From Methanobacteriota archaeon (lineage in GTDB: Archaea; Methanobacteriota; Methanobacteria; Methanobacteriales; Methanobacteriaceae): a DNA stretch of 51,318 nt. The DNA is taken from the NCBI GenBank assembly GCA_023434825.1, contig JAEYSH010000097.1:1-51318 (forward strand), read 5' to 3'. Shown here one piece after another: positions 37,422-47,361 of this stretch (its first letter is position 1; each line of letters opens with the position of its first letter). A program made the position numbers and the translations under genes. A model generated the notes under the pieces. That model did not search any database. It was not told the origin of the DNA and worked only from the letters and a program-made list of their open reading frames with translations.

Positions 37422-37766
37422 TTATTTTGATTTTGGTGTAGTTGACTTTTCGGAACCTTCTACTATGTCATCAACCCATGAAATGGATGCTGCTACATTT
37501 GGAAATCCAATGGTACTTGTTACCAGTATTACAGCGTGATATACTTCATCTGGTGTAGCTCCTGCATCGAGGGCCCTTCTGGCATGACTGTGGACTGCTC
37601 CCTCTGATCTTATAGCTGCTGATGCTGCAAGCTGAATTAAATGTGAAGTTTTGTCATCTATAGGACCTGCTTCATCTGTTGCTCTACCTAATTCATTCAT
37701 AGCTTTCCCAAATTCTTTATATCTATCCCTTATACTTACATAATGTCCTGGAAGTTCATCTGCCAT
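37422..37766 (-). CDS. Carboxymuconolactone decarboxylase-family protein without the active Cys pair
   Basis: 114 residues from ATG 37766 (GGAGAG Shine-Dalgarno sequence; an earlier ATG at 37781 lies before it). The AhpD-like core is LIQLAASAAIRSEGAVHSHARRALDAGATPDEVYHAVIL. The usual C-x2-C-x3-H becomes V-x-S-H-x-R, with both Cys lost, so it should not act as a peroxidase. Function unknown; a decarboxylase-like or binding role is possible. Single gene. Confidence 0.8.
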   Translation of the reverse strand: MADELPGHYVSIRDRYKEFGKAMNELGRATDEAGPIDDKTSHLIQLAASAAIRSEGAVHSHARRALDAGATPDEVYHAVILVTSTIGFPNVAASISWVDDIVEGSEKSTTPKSK

Positions 37767-37943
37767 ATTAAATCTCTCCATGTGTTTTGTTTATTTTATG
37801 TTTTTAATTGAATATATTTATTATTATTTTAAAAAACTACAAAACAGTCATAAAGGGTATAAATTTTAAATAATAGCTAAATTTATTTTTAAATCGAATT
37901 TATTAATTGGAGAGTCATTGAAATATAATTCAAATTAAATATA

Positions 37944-38195
37944 TTAAATCATTCGCCATGGTCTGTTAGCTCTTTTTATAATTACATGTGCTACTTCCTC
38001 AGCATTATTAAATGGAAAATCTTCATCTTCCAGCATGTGTATGGCATCCTCTTTACCTAACTGGTAACCTCCAGATCTATAATTCTCATTAATATTAGGG
38101 ATTGAATTTTCAAGTTCCTTTTGAGATTTTACAGGAAATTCTGTCCCTTTTAAACTTTTAATAATCTGCTTTCTTATATCTTCATCTTTACTCAT
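37944..38195 (-). CDS. Small hypothetical protein
   Basis: 83 residues, soluble and acidic. IRKQIIKSLKGTEFPVKSQKELENSIP then SGGYQLGKEDAIHMLEDEDFPFNNAEEVAHVII suggest two similar helical halves (KGTEFPVKSQKEL and EDEDFPFNNAEEV). Shine-Dalgarno sequence GAGGT. No family recognised. Confidence 0.6.
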   Translation of the reverse strand: MSKDEDIRKQIIKSLKGTEFPVKSQKELENSIPNINENYRSGGYQLGKEDAIHMLEDEDFPFNNAEEVAHVIIKRANRPWRMI

Positions 38196-38503
38196 GATCC
38201 TACCTCAATCATTATTGGATATCATTAAGTTATATTTAGTAATAAATAAATATTTTTTTATATTACTATGATGGAATGAATTTTAAAAATATATTTTATT
38301 TTAAAAAAGTTTTTCAGGCTTATTTTTAGGAAATAGATGAATATAAAATCAAATTTATAAAATAAGTAAGATAAAAAAATTTTAATCCTTTAGAAAAATA
38401 TAAAAAATATAACTTATAATCCATATTTATCACTAATTTTATTAATATAAAATCTAATTTAGAATCTCATATCAACTATTTGCCTTATTATCGGAGGAAT
38501 TCA
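38196..38503. other. Intergenic region before the formate dehydrogenase electron-input genes
   Basis: AT-rich, no coding frame. TTTATTAATATAAAA around 38438-38452 is the best TATA candidate for the NuoE-like gene, and CGGAGGAATTCA (38491-38503) its strong Shine-Dalgarno sequence. Confidence 0.4.
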
Positions 38504-38968
38504 ATGGACAAAACCTTAAAGGAAATTTTATCAAATTATAAAGGGGAAAAATCAGAATTAATCCCCATATTACAGGCTATTCAATCTAATTATGGATATT
38601 TACCAGAAGAGGTAATACTGGAACTTTCTAAATTTATAGGAATGCCTGAAAGTGAAATATATGGAGTTGCTACATTTTACGCCCAATTTAGATTCGATCC
38701 TGTGGGTAAAAAACATATAATGGTATGTACCGGAACTGCATGCCATGTACAGGGCGCTCCACAAATTATTGAAGGAATAGAAAGACATCTGGAAATTAAA
38801 GAAGGAGAAACAACAGAGGATATGGAATATTCTCTTGAATCAGTGGGATGTCTTGGATGTTGTGCTTTAGCTCCTTGTGCAATGGTTAATGAAGAAGTAG
38901 AATCTAAAATATCCTTAAAAAACATAAGAAGGATTTTCCCTAAAAAGAAGAAACAAAAATCAAACTAA
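38504..38968 (+). CDS. NuoE-like [2Fe-2S] subunit of an NAD(P)-linked formate dehydrogenase
   Basis: 154 residues from ATG 38504 behind GGAGG. The helical start SELIPILQAIQSNYGYLPEEVI and YGVATFYAQFRFDPVGKKHI precede the thioredoxin-like [2Fe-2S] site: CTGTACHVQGA (C-x4-C) and GCLGCCALAPCAMVN. This is the 24-kDa subunit of NADH-dehydrogenase-like modules (NuoE, HndA, HydC). It is followed 13 bp later by the NuoF-like gene; together they form an NAD(P)H-reacting unit probably paired with the FdhA at 43261. Confidence 0.9.
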   Translation: MDKTLKEILSNYKGEKSELIPILQAIQSNYGYLPEEVILELSKFIGMPESEIYGVATFYAQFRFDPVGKKHIMVCTGTACHVQGAPQIIEGIERHLEIKEGETTEDMEYSLESVGCLGCCALAPCAMVNEEVESKISLKNIRRIFPKKKKQKSN

Positions 38969-38981
38969 AAAGTGAATTTCA

Positions 38982-40880
38982 ATGAATTTTGAAGATATAG
39001 TCCAGAAGGCAAAAAAGGAATATGGAGAACTTTACGAAAGTGAAGATCCTGTAATACTGATAGGATCAGGAACTTGCGGTAACTCTGCAGGGGCAACAGC
39101 TTTAAGGCCTGCAATTGAAGAAAAACTGCAAGAAAATAATTTAAAAGGGAAGATCATTGACGTAGGGTGTATAGGGCTTTGTTATGCTGAACCAATAATT
39201 ACCATCTTTAAAAAGGGCGAACCAGGAATTTTTTATGGCAATGTAACAAAGAATGCAGCAAAAAATATTGTTGAATCATATTTAGTTAATGATGATCCTT
39301 TACCTCAAAGAGCATTGGGAACCGTTGGAGAAAATGAAATCAATGGAATAGAACCTCTTTTTGAAACTGAAGTATTTAAAAATCAGGTTAGGAAAATTCT
39401 TCGTAACTGTGGATTTATTGACCCTAAAAACATTGATCATTATATTGCAAATGAGGGATACGGTGGATTTATAAATGCTCTTCAAATGGAACCAGCAGAA
39501 ATAATAGAAGAGCTTAAAAAGTCAGGATTAAGAGGTAGAGGGGGAGCTGGATTCCCTACATGGATGAAATGGCAGTTCTGTATAGATTCTGAAGCTGACA
39601 CTAAATATTTAATCTGTAACGCTGATGAAGGTGATCCTGGTGCATTCATGAATAGATCTCTTTTAGAAAGTGATCCACATTCCGTTTTAGAGGGAATATT
39701 GATTGGAGGATACGTAACTGGTGCTAAAAAAGCGTATATTTATTGTAGGGCAGAATATCCGCTTGCTCTGGATCGTTTAAAACATGCTATTAAACAGATT
39801 AAAGAATATGGATTTTTAGGAGAAAATATTCTTGAATCTGGGTTTAATTTTGATATTGAAATTAAAGAAGGTGCTGGAGCATTTGTATGTGGTGAAGAAA
39901 CTGCTTTAATAGCATCTATTGAAGGAAAAAGAGGAACTCCACGAACAAGACCTCCATTTCCAACAACTGCCGGATTATGGGGTAAACCAACAGCTATTAA
40001 TAATGTAGAAACATTTGCCAATGTTGCTCTAATAATGCAAAAAACTCCGGAGAAATATGCTCAAATGGGAACAAAAGAAAGTAAAGGTACAAAAACCTTC
40101 TCTTTAGTGGGTGAAATTCAAAGGCCTGGTTTAATTGAAGTCCCTTTAGGTACAACTCTACGAGAAGTTATCTTTGATATTGGGGGAGGAATTCCAAAGG
40201 GTAGAAACTTTAAAGCAGTTCAAATTGGAGGTCCTTCTGGCGGATGCATTCCTGAACAATTCATAGACACACCAATTGATTACGATTCACTGGTGATGGC
40301 GGGCGCTATAATGGGATCTGGCGGTCTTGTTGTAATGGACGACAGTACCTGTATGGTTGAAGTTTCAAGGTATTTCTTGGAATTTTCCCAGAAAGAATCA
40401 TGTGGTAAATGTGTTCCTTGCAGATTAGGAGCAAAACAAATGCTTGATATCTTAACTGATATAACTGAGGGTAAAGGAAGAGAAGAAGATGTTCATCAAC
40501 TTCTAAAACTGGCAGAAGGAATTAAAGCAGGTTCACTTTGTGGATTAGGTCAAAATACTCCAAATCCTGTACTCACAACAATAAAATTCTTTGAAAATGA
40601 GTATGATGCACATATTAAAGAGGATTCCTGCCCTGCACTTGCATGTAAAAACTTTTTCTCATTTAGTATAATTGCAGATAAATGCAATGGATGTAGATTA
40701 TGCTATAAATCATGTCCTGTAAGTGCGATTGAAGGAGAAAAACAAGAAACACACGTAATCGACGATGAAAAATGTATTCGATGCGGTACATGTGTAGAAC
40801 TTTGTTTAAGAAAAGCTGATGCAATAGAACGTGTACCTAAAATAAACTCAGATAAAAATGTTGAAGTTGAGGAAAGCTAA
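38982..40880 (+). CDS. NuoF-like flavin/NAD(P)-binding subunit of an NAD(P)-linked formate dehydrogenase
   Basis: 632 residues. N-terminal thioredoxin-like domain (GSGTCGNSAGA, VGCIGLCYAEP). The 51-kDa core has SGLRGRGGAGFPTWMKW (FMN), CNADEGDPGAFMNR and GAGAFVCGEETALIASIEG (NAD), the SLBB domain, and the N3-type [4Fe-4S] site ESCGKCVPCRLG with a distal Cys in AGSLCGLG. At the end is a two-cluster ferredoxin (CNGCRLCYKSCP, CIRCGTCVELC). This is the domain order of HndC/HydB subunits of NAD(P)-coupled, sometimes electron-bifurcating, hydrogenases and formate dehydrogenases. Confidence 0.9.
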   Translation: MNFEDIVQKAKKEYGELYESEDPVILIGSGTCGNSAGATALRPAIEEKLQENNLKGKIIDVGCIGLCYAEPIITIFKKGEPGIFYGNVTKNAAKNIVESYLVNDDPLPQRALGTVGENEINGIEPLFETEVFKNQVRKILRNCGFIDPKNIDHYIANEGYGGFINALQMEPAEIIEELKKSGLRGRGGAGFPTWMKWQFCIDSEADTKYLICNADEGDPGAFMNRSLLESDPHSVLEGILIGGYVTGAKKAYIYCRAEYPLALDRLKHAIKQIKEYGFLGENILESGFNFDIEIKEGAGAFVCGEETALIASIEGKRGTPRTRPPFPTTAGLWGKPTAINNVETFANVALIMQKTPEKYAQMGTKESKGTKTFSLVGEIQRPGLIEVPLGTTLREVIFDIGGGIPKGRNFKAVQIGGPSGGCIPEQFIDTPIDYDSLVMAGAIMGSGGLVVMDDSTCMVEVSRYFLEFSQKESCGKCVPCRLGAKQMLDILTDITEGKGREEDVHQLLKLAEGIKAGSLCGLGQNTPNPVLTTIKFFENEYDAHIKEDSCPALACKNFFSFSIIADKCNGCRLCYKSCPVSAIEGEKQETHVIDDEKCIRCGTCVELCLRKADAIERVPKINSDKNVEVEES

Positions 40881-40907
40881 ATTTCCACTATTTTATTTTT
40901 AATTAAT

Positions 40908-42287
40908 TTAATAGTTATTTTTTAAAGATTCGTGCTCTTCATATTTTTCTTTTAGCCCTAATGACAGAATTATGACTATGACAGCTACAATACCAATGAA
41001 TAAGAATGCTAAGTTATAACCTTCAATGGAATAACCTTTTGAAGCGATAATGGCCCCAAATAGTGCACTGCATATTAAACGGCCTGAACTTTTACTTACA
41101 TTAATTAAAGCCTGTCCAGTTGCTCTATCGGATTCATGGATTTCATTAAGCATTATATATCTAAGGGGAGCACCAATAACGCTTGCAAAACCAAATCCAA
41201 CAAGTGTGCTGGCTAAGACAAAGAGATAAAAGTTACCGGAAAAAAAGCTTAAAATCAGTAAACCTGAGGATGAACATGCTCCACTGATTAATAGCACGGT
41301 TCTTGAGCCTAATTTATCAAGAAGCAAACCTATTAATGGGGAACCTATTGTTATGGCTAATAGGACAGTTATAAGCATTAGACTGGCAATATAATTACTA
41401 AAACTAAGAGATACCACAGCTAATGAGGAAATAAATACTGCACCTATCTCAATAAATCCTGATAATATTGCAATTGCAATGGTCAGGTTAATTTGCTTGC
41501 TTTTAAAAATTTTTGTTGTAATAAGTGGATATTTAGTCTTATTTTCGTTAATAAACCAAATTACTAGTAATATTGCTGATGATACAAACAATGGCCAAAT
41601 ATAATATGATTCTATGCTGTTTAATAAATGATTTACATCTAACTGATTAATTCCAAGGGCTAATAATGCAAGTGATGATCCTAAAAGAACAATTCCTGGA
41701 ATATCAAATGATTTTAAACCAGTTCTTTTTGTTTTAGGTAAAAATTGAATACCTAAGACGATAATAAGCAAAATTACAGGTAAATCAATAATAAAAAGCC
41801 ACTGCCAGCCAAATTGAAGTATTAATCCTCCTATAAATGGCCCTAAAATAAAAGCAAATCCGAAAAAGGCACTTATAACTCCAAGTGCAGTTCCTCTTTT
41901 TTGGACTGGAAATGATTCTCCAATTATGGCGCTGGACATGGGGAATATTCCGCCAGCGCTGAAACCTTGAATAATTCTACCAATAATAATCATAGCATAT
42001 GAGTTTGAAAATATAACTATAATGGTTCCAATTAACAAAATAAGCATATTTAGAATATATATACGTTTTCTTCCATATCTATCGGACATTTTAGAGATAA
42101 ATAATGCTCCGATCATGTAAGAAAGGACAAAAATACTTAATATCCAGGTTATTAGCCGCTCATCCACACTAAAAATAGATTTAAAAAGTGGAAGGGCAGA
42201 GCTTGCAATTCCAAAATTTAATGCACCGGTTAATAATCCTAAAGAAAGAACAAAAAGGATTTTAACATTTATTCTGTCTTTTTGCAT
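40908..42287 (-). CDS. MFS drug/metabolite transporter (EmrB/QacA-like)
   Basis: 459 residues, almost all hydrophobic, with 12-14 predicted transmembrane spans. MFS motif A is SKMSDRYGRKRIY, and GRIIQGFSAGGIFPMSSAIIGESFP with GTALGVISAFFGFAFILGPFIGG is motif C of the proton-antiporter group. It sits between the NuoF-like gene and mobB on the opposite strand. Substrate unknown; nothing shows that it carries formate or molybdate. Confidence 0.9.
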   Translation of the reverse strand: MQKDRINVKILFVLSLGLLTGALNFGIASSALPLFKSIFSVDERLITWILSIFVLSYMIGALFISKMSDRYGRKRIYILNMLILLIGTIIVIFSNSYAMIIIGRIIQGFSAGGIFPMSSAIIGESFPVQKRGTALGVISAFFGFAFILGPFIGGLILQFGWQWLFIIDLPVILLIIVLGIQFLPKTKRTGLKSFDIPGIVLLGSSLALLALGINQLDVNHLLNSIESYYIWPLFVSSAILLVIWFINENKTKYPLITTKIFKSKQINLTIAIAILSGFIEIGAVFISSLAVVSLSFSNYIASLMLITVLLAITIGSPLIGLLLDKLGSRTVLLISGACSSSGLLILSFFSGNFYLFVLASTLVGFGFASVIGAPLRYIMLNEIHESDRATGQALINVSKSSGRLICSALFGAIIASKGYSIEGYNLAFLFIGIVAVIVIILSLGLKEKYEEHESLKNNY

Positions 42288-42335
42288 TGTTATAACTTAA
42301 TTTTTCTAGCTAATTAATTTTTGTAAAAAATTGAA

Positions 42336-43031
42336 TTATTTATTGATGATAATTTCAATTTTATTGGAATCTAAAGCTCCAAATTCATCAGTTTTAAGGG
42401 AAGTAATCATGCCCTCAACAGTGCTTTTGATGAAATCCTGAACAAAAAGATTTAATGGTATTATTTTGCCATCAATTCTAAGTAAAACATCATTAGGCTC
42501 AATAATTTCCTCTTCATAATTCAAATTACCATTTATAATGGCTTTTGCAAGATCAATGCTGTTTTTAAACCCTAATTTTTTGTAATCCATGTTCTGTAAA
42601 AATCCGTAACTGCGCTGCTCAATTAAATCAACAAGTAATTTTAAATCATTTTCATCCATTTCAAAAACATTTACCTTGGCAATGGTAAATTCATCTTCAA
42701 TGTCTGAGGTACATATTTTAGCATATTCGCAGTGCTTAAAACTCTCTAAAACTACAAAATCGGGATTTTTAATGAACTTAAGGATGCTTAAAATTGTATC
42801 CAGATCCATGCTTTCTTGAAGGGTAAAAAATGTTTCATTTCCTGAACCAACTGTAATTTCTGCACCCGCCTGTGAATGTTTCCAGGTATCTCTACCTTCA
42901 GTATCAAATTTATGGTGCGTATGTTTAACTGTTCCAACTTTAAATCCTCTATTGGTAAGTTCTTTAACAATATTTGTTACTAAAGTTGTTTTTCCAGTGT
43001 TTTTTGTTCCAGAAATAGCTATAATTTTCAT
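42336..43031 (-). CDS. mobB: Molybdopterin-guanine dinucleotide biosynthesis protein MobB
   Basis: 231 residues from ATG 43031 (Shine-Dalgarno sequence GAGGG). P-loop AISGTKNTGKTTLVTNIVKEL, then VGTVKHTHHKFDTEGRDTWKHSQAGA (MobB signature), DFVVLESFKH and a C-terminal extension of about 80 residues with LLRIDGKIIPLN. MobB is a GTP-binding helper for MGD formation on Mo/W cofactors, which fits the neighbouring formate dehydrogenase and the fwd operon. Confidence 0.9.
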   Translation of the reverse strand: MKIIAISGTKNTGKTTLVTNIVKELTNRGFKVGTVKHTHHKFDTEGRDTWKHSQAGAEITVGSGNETFFTLQESMDLDTILSILKFIKNPDFVVLESFKHCEYAKICTSDIEDEFTIAKVNVFEMDENDLKLLVDLIEQRSYGFLQNMDYKKLGFKNSIDLAKAIINGNLNYEEEIIEPNDVLLRIDGKIIPLNLFVQDFIKSTVEGMITSLKTDEFGALDSNKIEIIINK

Positions 43032-43260
43032 AATAAAACCCTCTTTTAATGTATAATTAATAAATCGCGTAATTAACAATTTTTAATGCTTTAAATTAGA
43101 GATCATAATATAAAATTGTAATTTCCATAAATGATAATTATATTGAGATCATTGGTTGTGCCATAAATAATATATGTTCGAAGGCAATATTCATTTTTAT
43201 CTAATAAATCTAATTTTATAATATTATTTCATATCAAATACAACAATTTTAAGGATTAAT

Positions 43261-45936
43261 ATGAAGGACAAAATCACTTTTAAAATAGATGGTTTGACCA
43301 TTGAAGCGGAAAAAGGAACTACTATACTTGATGCAGCTTTAAAAAATGGTATTTACATACCTAATCTTTGTTATAATGAAGATCTCAAACCTTACGGGTC
43401 TTGCAGGCTTTGTATGGTTGAAGGGGAAGATGGAAGAATTTTTACATCATGTGAAGCCGTTGTTGATGAAGGAATGAACATAAAAACAGAAAGTGAAAGG
43501 GTTAAGTTAGTTAGAAAACTTTCTGCCGAACTTTTAATTACAAATCATGAAATGAATTGCTTAACATGTGCTAAAGATAATCAGTGCAAATTACAGGAAA
43601 TAGCAGCTTACTTAGGGATTAAACAAGAAAATTTAGACAATTATAGGTGGTCTATAACTCAAATAGAAAAGGATGAATCCAATCCATTTTTTGATCGAGA
43701 TCTTAAAAAATGTGTTCTATGTGGAATTTGCGTTAGAACATGTAATGAAATTTTAGGGTTAAATGCAGTTGATTTTGGATTTAGAGGGCACGACACAAAG
43801 ATTACAACGTTTGGAGATAGGCCTATAAGAGATTCAACATGTGTATCCTGTGGTGAATGTGTTGTAAGATGTCCTGTAGGTGCACTTGTACTTAAAAAAG
43901 GCCAGGAACCTTCAAGAGAAGTTAAAACCACATGTCCATATTGTTCTGTCGGTTGTAATATCCATCTTGGCGTTAGGGGGAATGAAATTACAGGAGTAAG
44001 AGCAGACAGAAATAACAATATAAACAAAGGAAATCTATGTGTTAAAGGTAGATTTGGTTATAATTTCGTTAACCATCCAGATAGATTAAAATTACCACTT
44101 ATAAAAAGAAATGGCAAGTTTGAAGAGGTTAGCTGGGATGAAGCACTTGAGTTCATTGCAAAAAACCTTCAAAAATATAATGGAAATGAATTTGCCACAA
44201 TTTCATCTTGCAGATGTACCAATGAAGATAATTACGCTGCTCAAAAGTTCACCCGTGTTTTAATGGGTACAAATAACGTGGATAATTGTGCACGTTCCTG
44301 TCATGCTCCATCAGTCGCGGGACTATCCCAAACACTTGGAAGCGGGGCAATGAGTAACTCTATAGATGAAATAAAAGATTCTAAATGCTTATTTATTATA
44401 GGAACCAATCCAACAGAGTCATATCCAGTTATTGGAATGCGAATAGTTGAAGCAGCTAAAAAAGGCGCTAAATTAATTATTGCCGATCCAAGAGAAATAG
44501 AACTTACTAAACATGCCCATATACATTTAAATCACAAACCTGGCACTGATATTGCTCTTTTAATGGGTATGATGAAAGTAATAGTTGATGAAGGGCTTCA
44601 AAATCAGCAATTCATAGATGAAAGATGCGAAAACTTTGAAAGCTTTAAGGAATCGCTTAAAGAATTTGATCTTGATTCAGTGGAGAAAATAACTGGAGTT
44701 GAAAAAGAAAAGATTCAAGAAGCAGCACGATTGTATGCAACAACAGATCCTGCTTCTATACTGTATTCTTTAGGTATAACTGAACATTCTCATGGAACTG
44801 AAAATGTTTTCGCGCTCAGTAACCTTGCAATTCTAACTGGAAACATTGGTAAACCTTCAACAGGTGTAAATCCAATTAGGGGTCAGAATAATGTTCAGGG
44901 AGCGTGTGACATGGGTACTTTGCCTAATGTTTATCCTGGATACCAGAATGTAGATGATCCTCAAGTTCACGCTAAATTTGAGGAATTGTGGAACTGTGAA
45001 CTGGATAAATCAATGGGAATGAAAATGCCGTGTGTTGTTGGGGCTTCAAGTAAAGGAAAAATTAAAGCTCTTTATATAATTGGAGAAAACATCGCTTTAA
45101 GCGAACCAGACTCTTCAAGTATCGTTAAATCACTTAAAAATCTTGATTTTTTAATTGTTCAGGATATATTCTTAACAGAAACTGCTCAATTAGCTGATGT
45201 GGTTCTACCTGCAGCATCTTACGCTGAAAAAGATGGAACTTTTACCAATACCGAAAGAAGAGTTCAAAGAGTGCGTAAAGCAGTAGAAGCTCCTGGCGAA
45301 TCCAAGCCCGATTGGGAGATAACTTCTATGATTGCCCGTAAAATGGGGGCAGAAGGATTCGATTTCAAAAATGCATCAGAAGTTATGGATGAAATAGCTA
45401 TAGTCGCGCCAATGTTTGGCGGAATTAACTACGACCGAATTGAAGAAGAAGGTTTACAATGGCCATGTGTTCATGAAGAAGATTTAGGTACTCCAAGATT
45501 GCATATAGAAAAATTCTCAACTCCAAATGGAAAAGCAAAATTCATGCCATTACATTACCGGCCGTCTGCAGAGCTTCCAGATGAAGAATATCCTTTAATT
45601 CTTACAACTGGACGTAGTCTTTACCATTATCACACTGCAACTATGACTGGGGCTACTGAAGGACTTGTTGAATTATATGGAATGGATCCAGTAGAAATGA
45701 GTCCAGAAGATGCAGCAGAGCTTGGATTTGAAGATGGTGAAATGGTAAAAGTAATTTCAAGACGTGGTGAAATAAAAACAAAAGTTAAAGTTACAGATGT
45801 TTCACCAAAAGGAGTTGTTTTCATGACTTTCCACTTCGGCGAAACTCCTACAAATGTCCTTACAAGTCCAGCAATGGATCCAATTTCGCATACACCAGAA
45901 TTTAAGGTCTGTGCAGTTAGAGTTGAAAAAGAATAA
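43261..45936 (+). CDS. fdhA: Formate dehydrogenase catalytic subunit, NuoG-like N-terminus, Cys type
   Basis: 891 residues. N-terminal [2Fe-2S] domain (Cys37, 48, 51, 64), His-Cys3 cluster (H96, C100, C103, C109), two [4Fe-4S] clusters (C151-154-157-161 and C194-197-200-204), then the molybdopterin part with its own [4Fe-4S] (C225, C228, C232, C260). The metal ligand is Cys347 in CARSCHAPSVAG; it is not selenocysteine. C-terminal dinucleotide-cofactor domain with TTGRSLYHYHTATMTG. Formate is oxidised (or CO2 reduced) at a Mo or W centre. The N-terminal iron-sulfur wire is what NAD(P)-linked enzymes use to reach NuoEF-like subunits. Single gene, Shine-Dalgarno sequence AAGGATT. Confidence 0.9.
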   Translation: MKDKITFKIDGLTIEAEKGTTILDAALKNGIYIPNLCYNEDLKPYGSCRLCMVEGEDGRIFTSCEAVVDEGMNIKTESERVKLVRKLSAELLITNHEMNCLTCAKDNQCKLQEIAAYLGIKQENLDNYRWSITQIEKDESNPFFDRDLKKCVLCGICVRTCNEILGLNAVDFGFRGHDTKITTFGDRPIRDSTCVSCGECVVRCPVGALVLKKGQEPSREVKTTCPYCSVGCNIHLGVRGNEITGVRADRNNNINKGNLCVKGRFGYNFVNHPDRLKLPLIKRNGKFEEVSWDEALEFIAKNLQKYNGNEFATISSCRCTNEDNYAAQKFTRVLMGTNNVDNCARSCHAPSVAGLSQTLGSGAMSNSIDEIKDSKCLFIIGTNPTESYPVIGMRIVEAAKKGAKLIIADPREIELTKHAHIHLNHKPGTDIALLMGMMKVIVDEGLQNQQFIDERCENFESFKESLKEFDLDSVEKITGVEKEKIQEAARLYATTDPASILYSLGITEHSHGTENVFALSNLAILTGNIGKPSTGVNPIRGQNNVQGACDMGTLPNVYPGYQNVDDPQVHAKFEELWNCELDKSMGMKMPCVVGASSKGKIKALYIIGENIALSEPDSSSIVKSLKNLDFLIVQDIFLTETAQLADVVLPAASYAEKDGTFTNTERRVQRVRKAVEAPGESKPDWEITSMIARKMGAEGFDFKNASEVMDEIAIVAPMFGGINYDRIEEEGLQWPCVHEEDLGTPRLHIEKFSTPNGKAKFMPLHYRPSAELPDEEYPLILTTGRSLYHYHTATMTGATEGLVELYGMDPVEMSPEDAAELGFEDGEMVKVISRRGEIKTKVKVTDVSPKGVVFMTFHFGETPTNVLTSPAMDPISHTPEFKVCAVRVEKE

Positions 45937-45949
45937 ATTTTAGATTGAA

Positions 45950-47167
45950 TTATTCACATACATTCAAAGAGCTGTATTCAATAACATTACACTCTTCACC
46001 TTTTTTTATTTCTTCAACATCATCTCCAACAATAATATAGCAATTTGACATTGTAATTGACTTATTTATCCCTGCTTTTGTTTTTATTGGATAAACAAGG
46101 CCATCTTCGAGCTTTGCTCTTATAACATTACATTTTGCTCTTGCTGATTTTATATTATCTCCCGCTGTACATTTAGTCAAATTGAACTTTTTCTGGATAT
46201 TCTGCATTTTTAAGATATAATTCCTTGCAAAAATATCATATTGGACTGCAGCAGCAACTGGATACCCAGATAACATGAAAACTGGCTTTTCATCAATTAC
46301 TCCAAATCCAAAAGGTTTACCGGGTTTAATTCCGACCCCATGAAGTAAGACATCACCAAGTTTTTCAACAACATCTAAAACAACATCTCCTTTACTTATT
46401 GCAGTACCTCCAGTTGTGATCACTACATCATATTTATTAATGCAGCTTTGGAGTTTTTCCACCATTTTGTCAAAATCATCCTCACAATGCATAATATGTG
46501 GAATTCCCAGTGAATCTTCAACAAGACCTTTTAAAGCAAATTTATTTGAATTTATTATTTTACCAGGTTTAAGTTCTGTTGTTGGTTCAACAAGTTCATT
46601 TCCAGTGATAATAACTGCTATTTCTGGCTTTTTGAATACTTTAATTTCACTGTATCCGGATGAAGCTATAACTGAAAGGTGATGAGGTCCTAAAATCTGC
46701 CCTTCTTTTAAAATGACTTCTCCTTTCTTTAAATCTTCTCCTTTGAGTGCTACATCTCTGTTAAAAGCAACTGGTTTTGTTATTTTGATTTCATTGTCCT
46801 TTAACTCTGTATCTTCATGCATGATTATTGCATTGGCTCCTTTGGGCATAGGAGCGCCTGTAGCTATCCTGATGGTTTTTCCATCATTTAAAGTCAATTT
46901 AGATACGCTTCCCGCACCAATTTCATCTATAACCTCAAGATAAACAGGATTCGATTGTGAAGCGTTTATTGTATCCTCTGCTATTATTGCATAACCGTCC
47001 ATCGCTGATCTATTAAAGGGAGGTACATCTACTTTTACTTCAATATCTTGAGCTAATATTCTTCTATTAGCCTTATTTAAGTCAATATTTTCCTTTTTTG
47101 AAGTTATTTTTGTGCTAGCAATGAGTTTTAATGCATTTTTTACTGAAATGAGATTGGAAGAGTACAT
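45950..47167 (-). CDS. moeA: Molybdopterin molybdenumtransferase MoeA
   Basis: 405 residues from ATG 47167 (GGTGA five bases before; a GTG at 47176 is inside the Shine-Dalgarno sequence). Signatures: PPFNRSAMDGYAI, ATGAPMPKGANAIIMHEDT, ITGNELVEP, TTGGTAISKGD, GVGIKPGKPFGFGVI and PVFMLSGYPVAAAVQYD. It inserts molybdate or tungstate into molybdopterin. Tail-to-tail with fdhA (13 bp). Length is normal for the family. Confidence 0.95.
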   Translation of the reverse strand: MYSSNLISVKNALKLIASTKITSKKENIDLNKANRRILAQDIEVKVDVPPFNRSAMDGYAIIAEDTINASQSNPVYLEVIDEIGAGSVSKLTLNDGKTIRIATGAPMPKGANAIIMHEDTELKDNEIKITKPVAFNRDVALKGEDLKKGEVILKEGQILGPHHLSVIASSGYSEIKVFKKPEIAVIITGNELVEPTTELKPGKIINSNKFALKGLVEDSLGIPHIMHCEDDFDKMVEKLQSCINKYDVVITTGGTAISKGDVVLDVVEKLGDVLLHGVGIKPGKPFGFGVIDEKPVFMLSGYPVAAAVQYDIFARNYILKMQNIQKKFNLTKCTAGDNIKSARAKCNVIRAKLEDGLVYPIKTKAGINKSITMSNCYIIVGDDVEEIKKGEECNVIEYSSLNVCE

Positions 47168-47340
47168 ATTATTCACCAGATAAAATTATATTTTATAAAT
47201 AGTCTTTATAACTTATATTAAATGCAGTTTTGCTTAAAAAATGTGCAAATATTGTATATTCTGAGGTTGTAATTTAATTTTTAGTATGCAATTTTTTTAA
47301 AAAAGTATGTATAAATATGTTAAGTTTGAATATGTAGGGG

Positions 47341-47357
47341 TGTGTTGTAATCACACA
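47341..47357 (+). promoter_or_regulatory. fwd operator copy 1: TGTGT-N7-ACACA
   Basis: Perfect 5-bp arms around a 7-bp centre, just upstream of the TATA box at 47362. Same arms, same centre length and same following AG as copy 2. Placed to compete with TFB/TBP or to recruit them. Confidence 0.65.
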
Positions 47358-47361
47358 AGCA

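Noticed and set aside
44290..44310. Selenocysteine in the formate dehydrogenase
   Set aside because: The active-site codon is TGT (Cys), and no in-frame TGA occurs.
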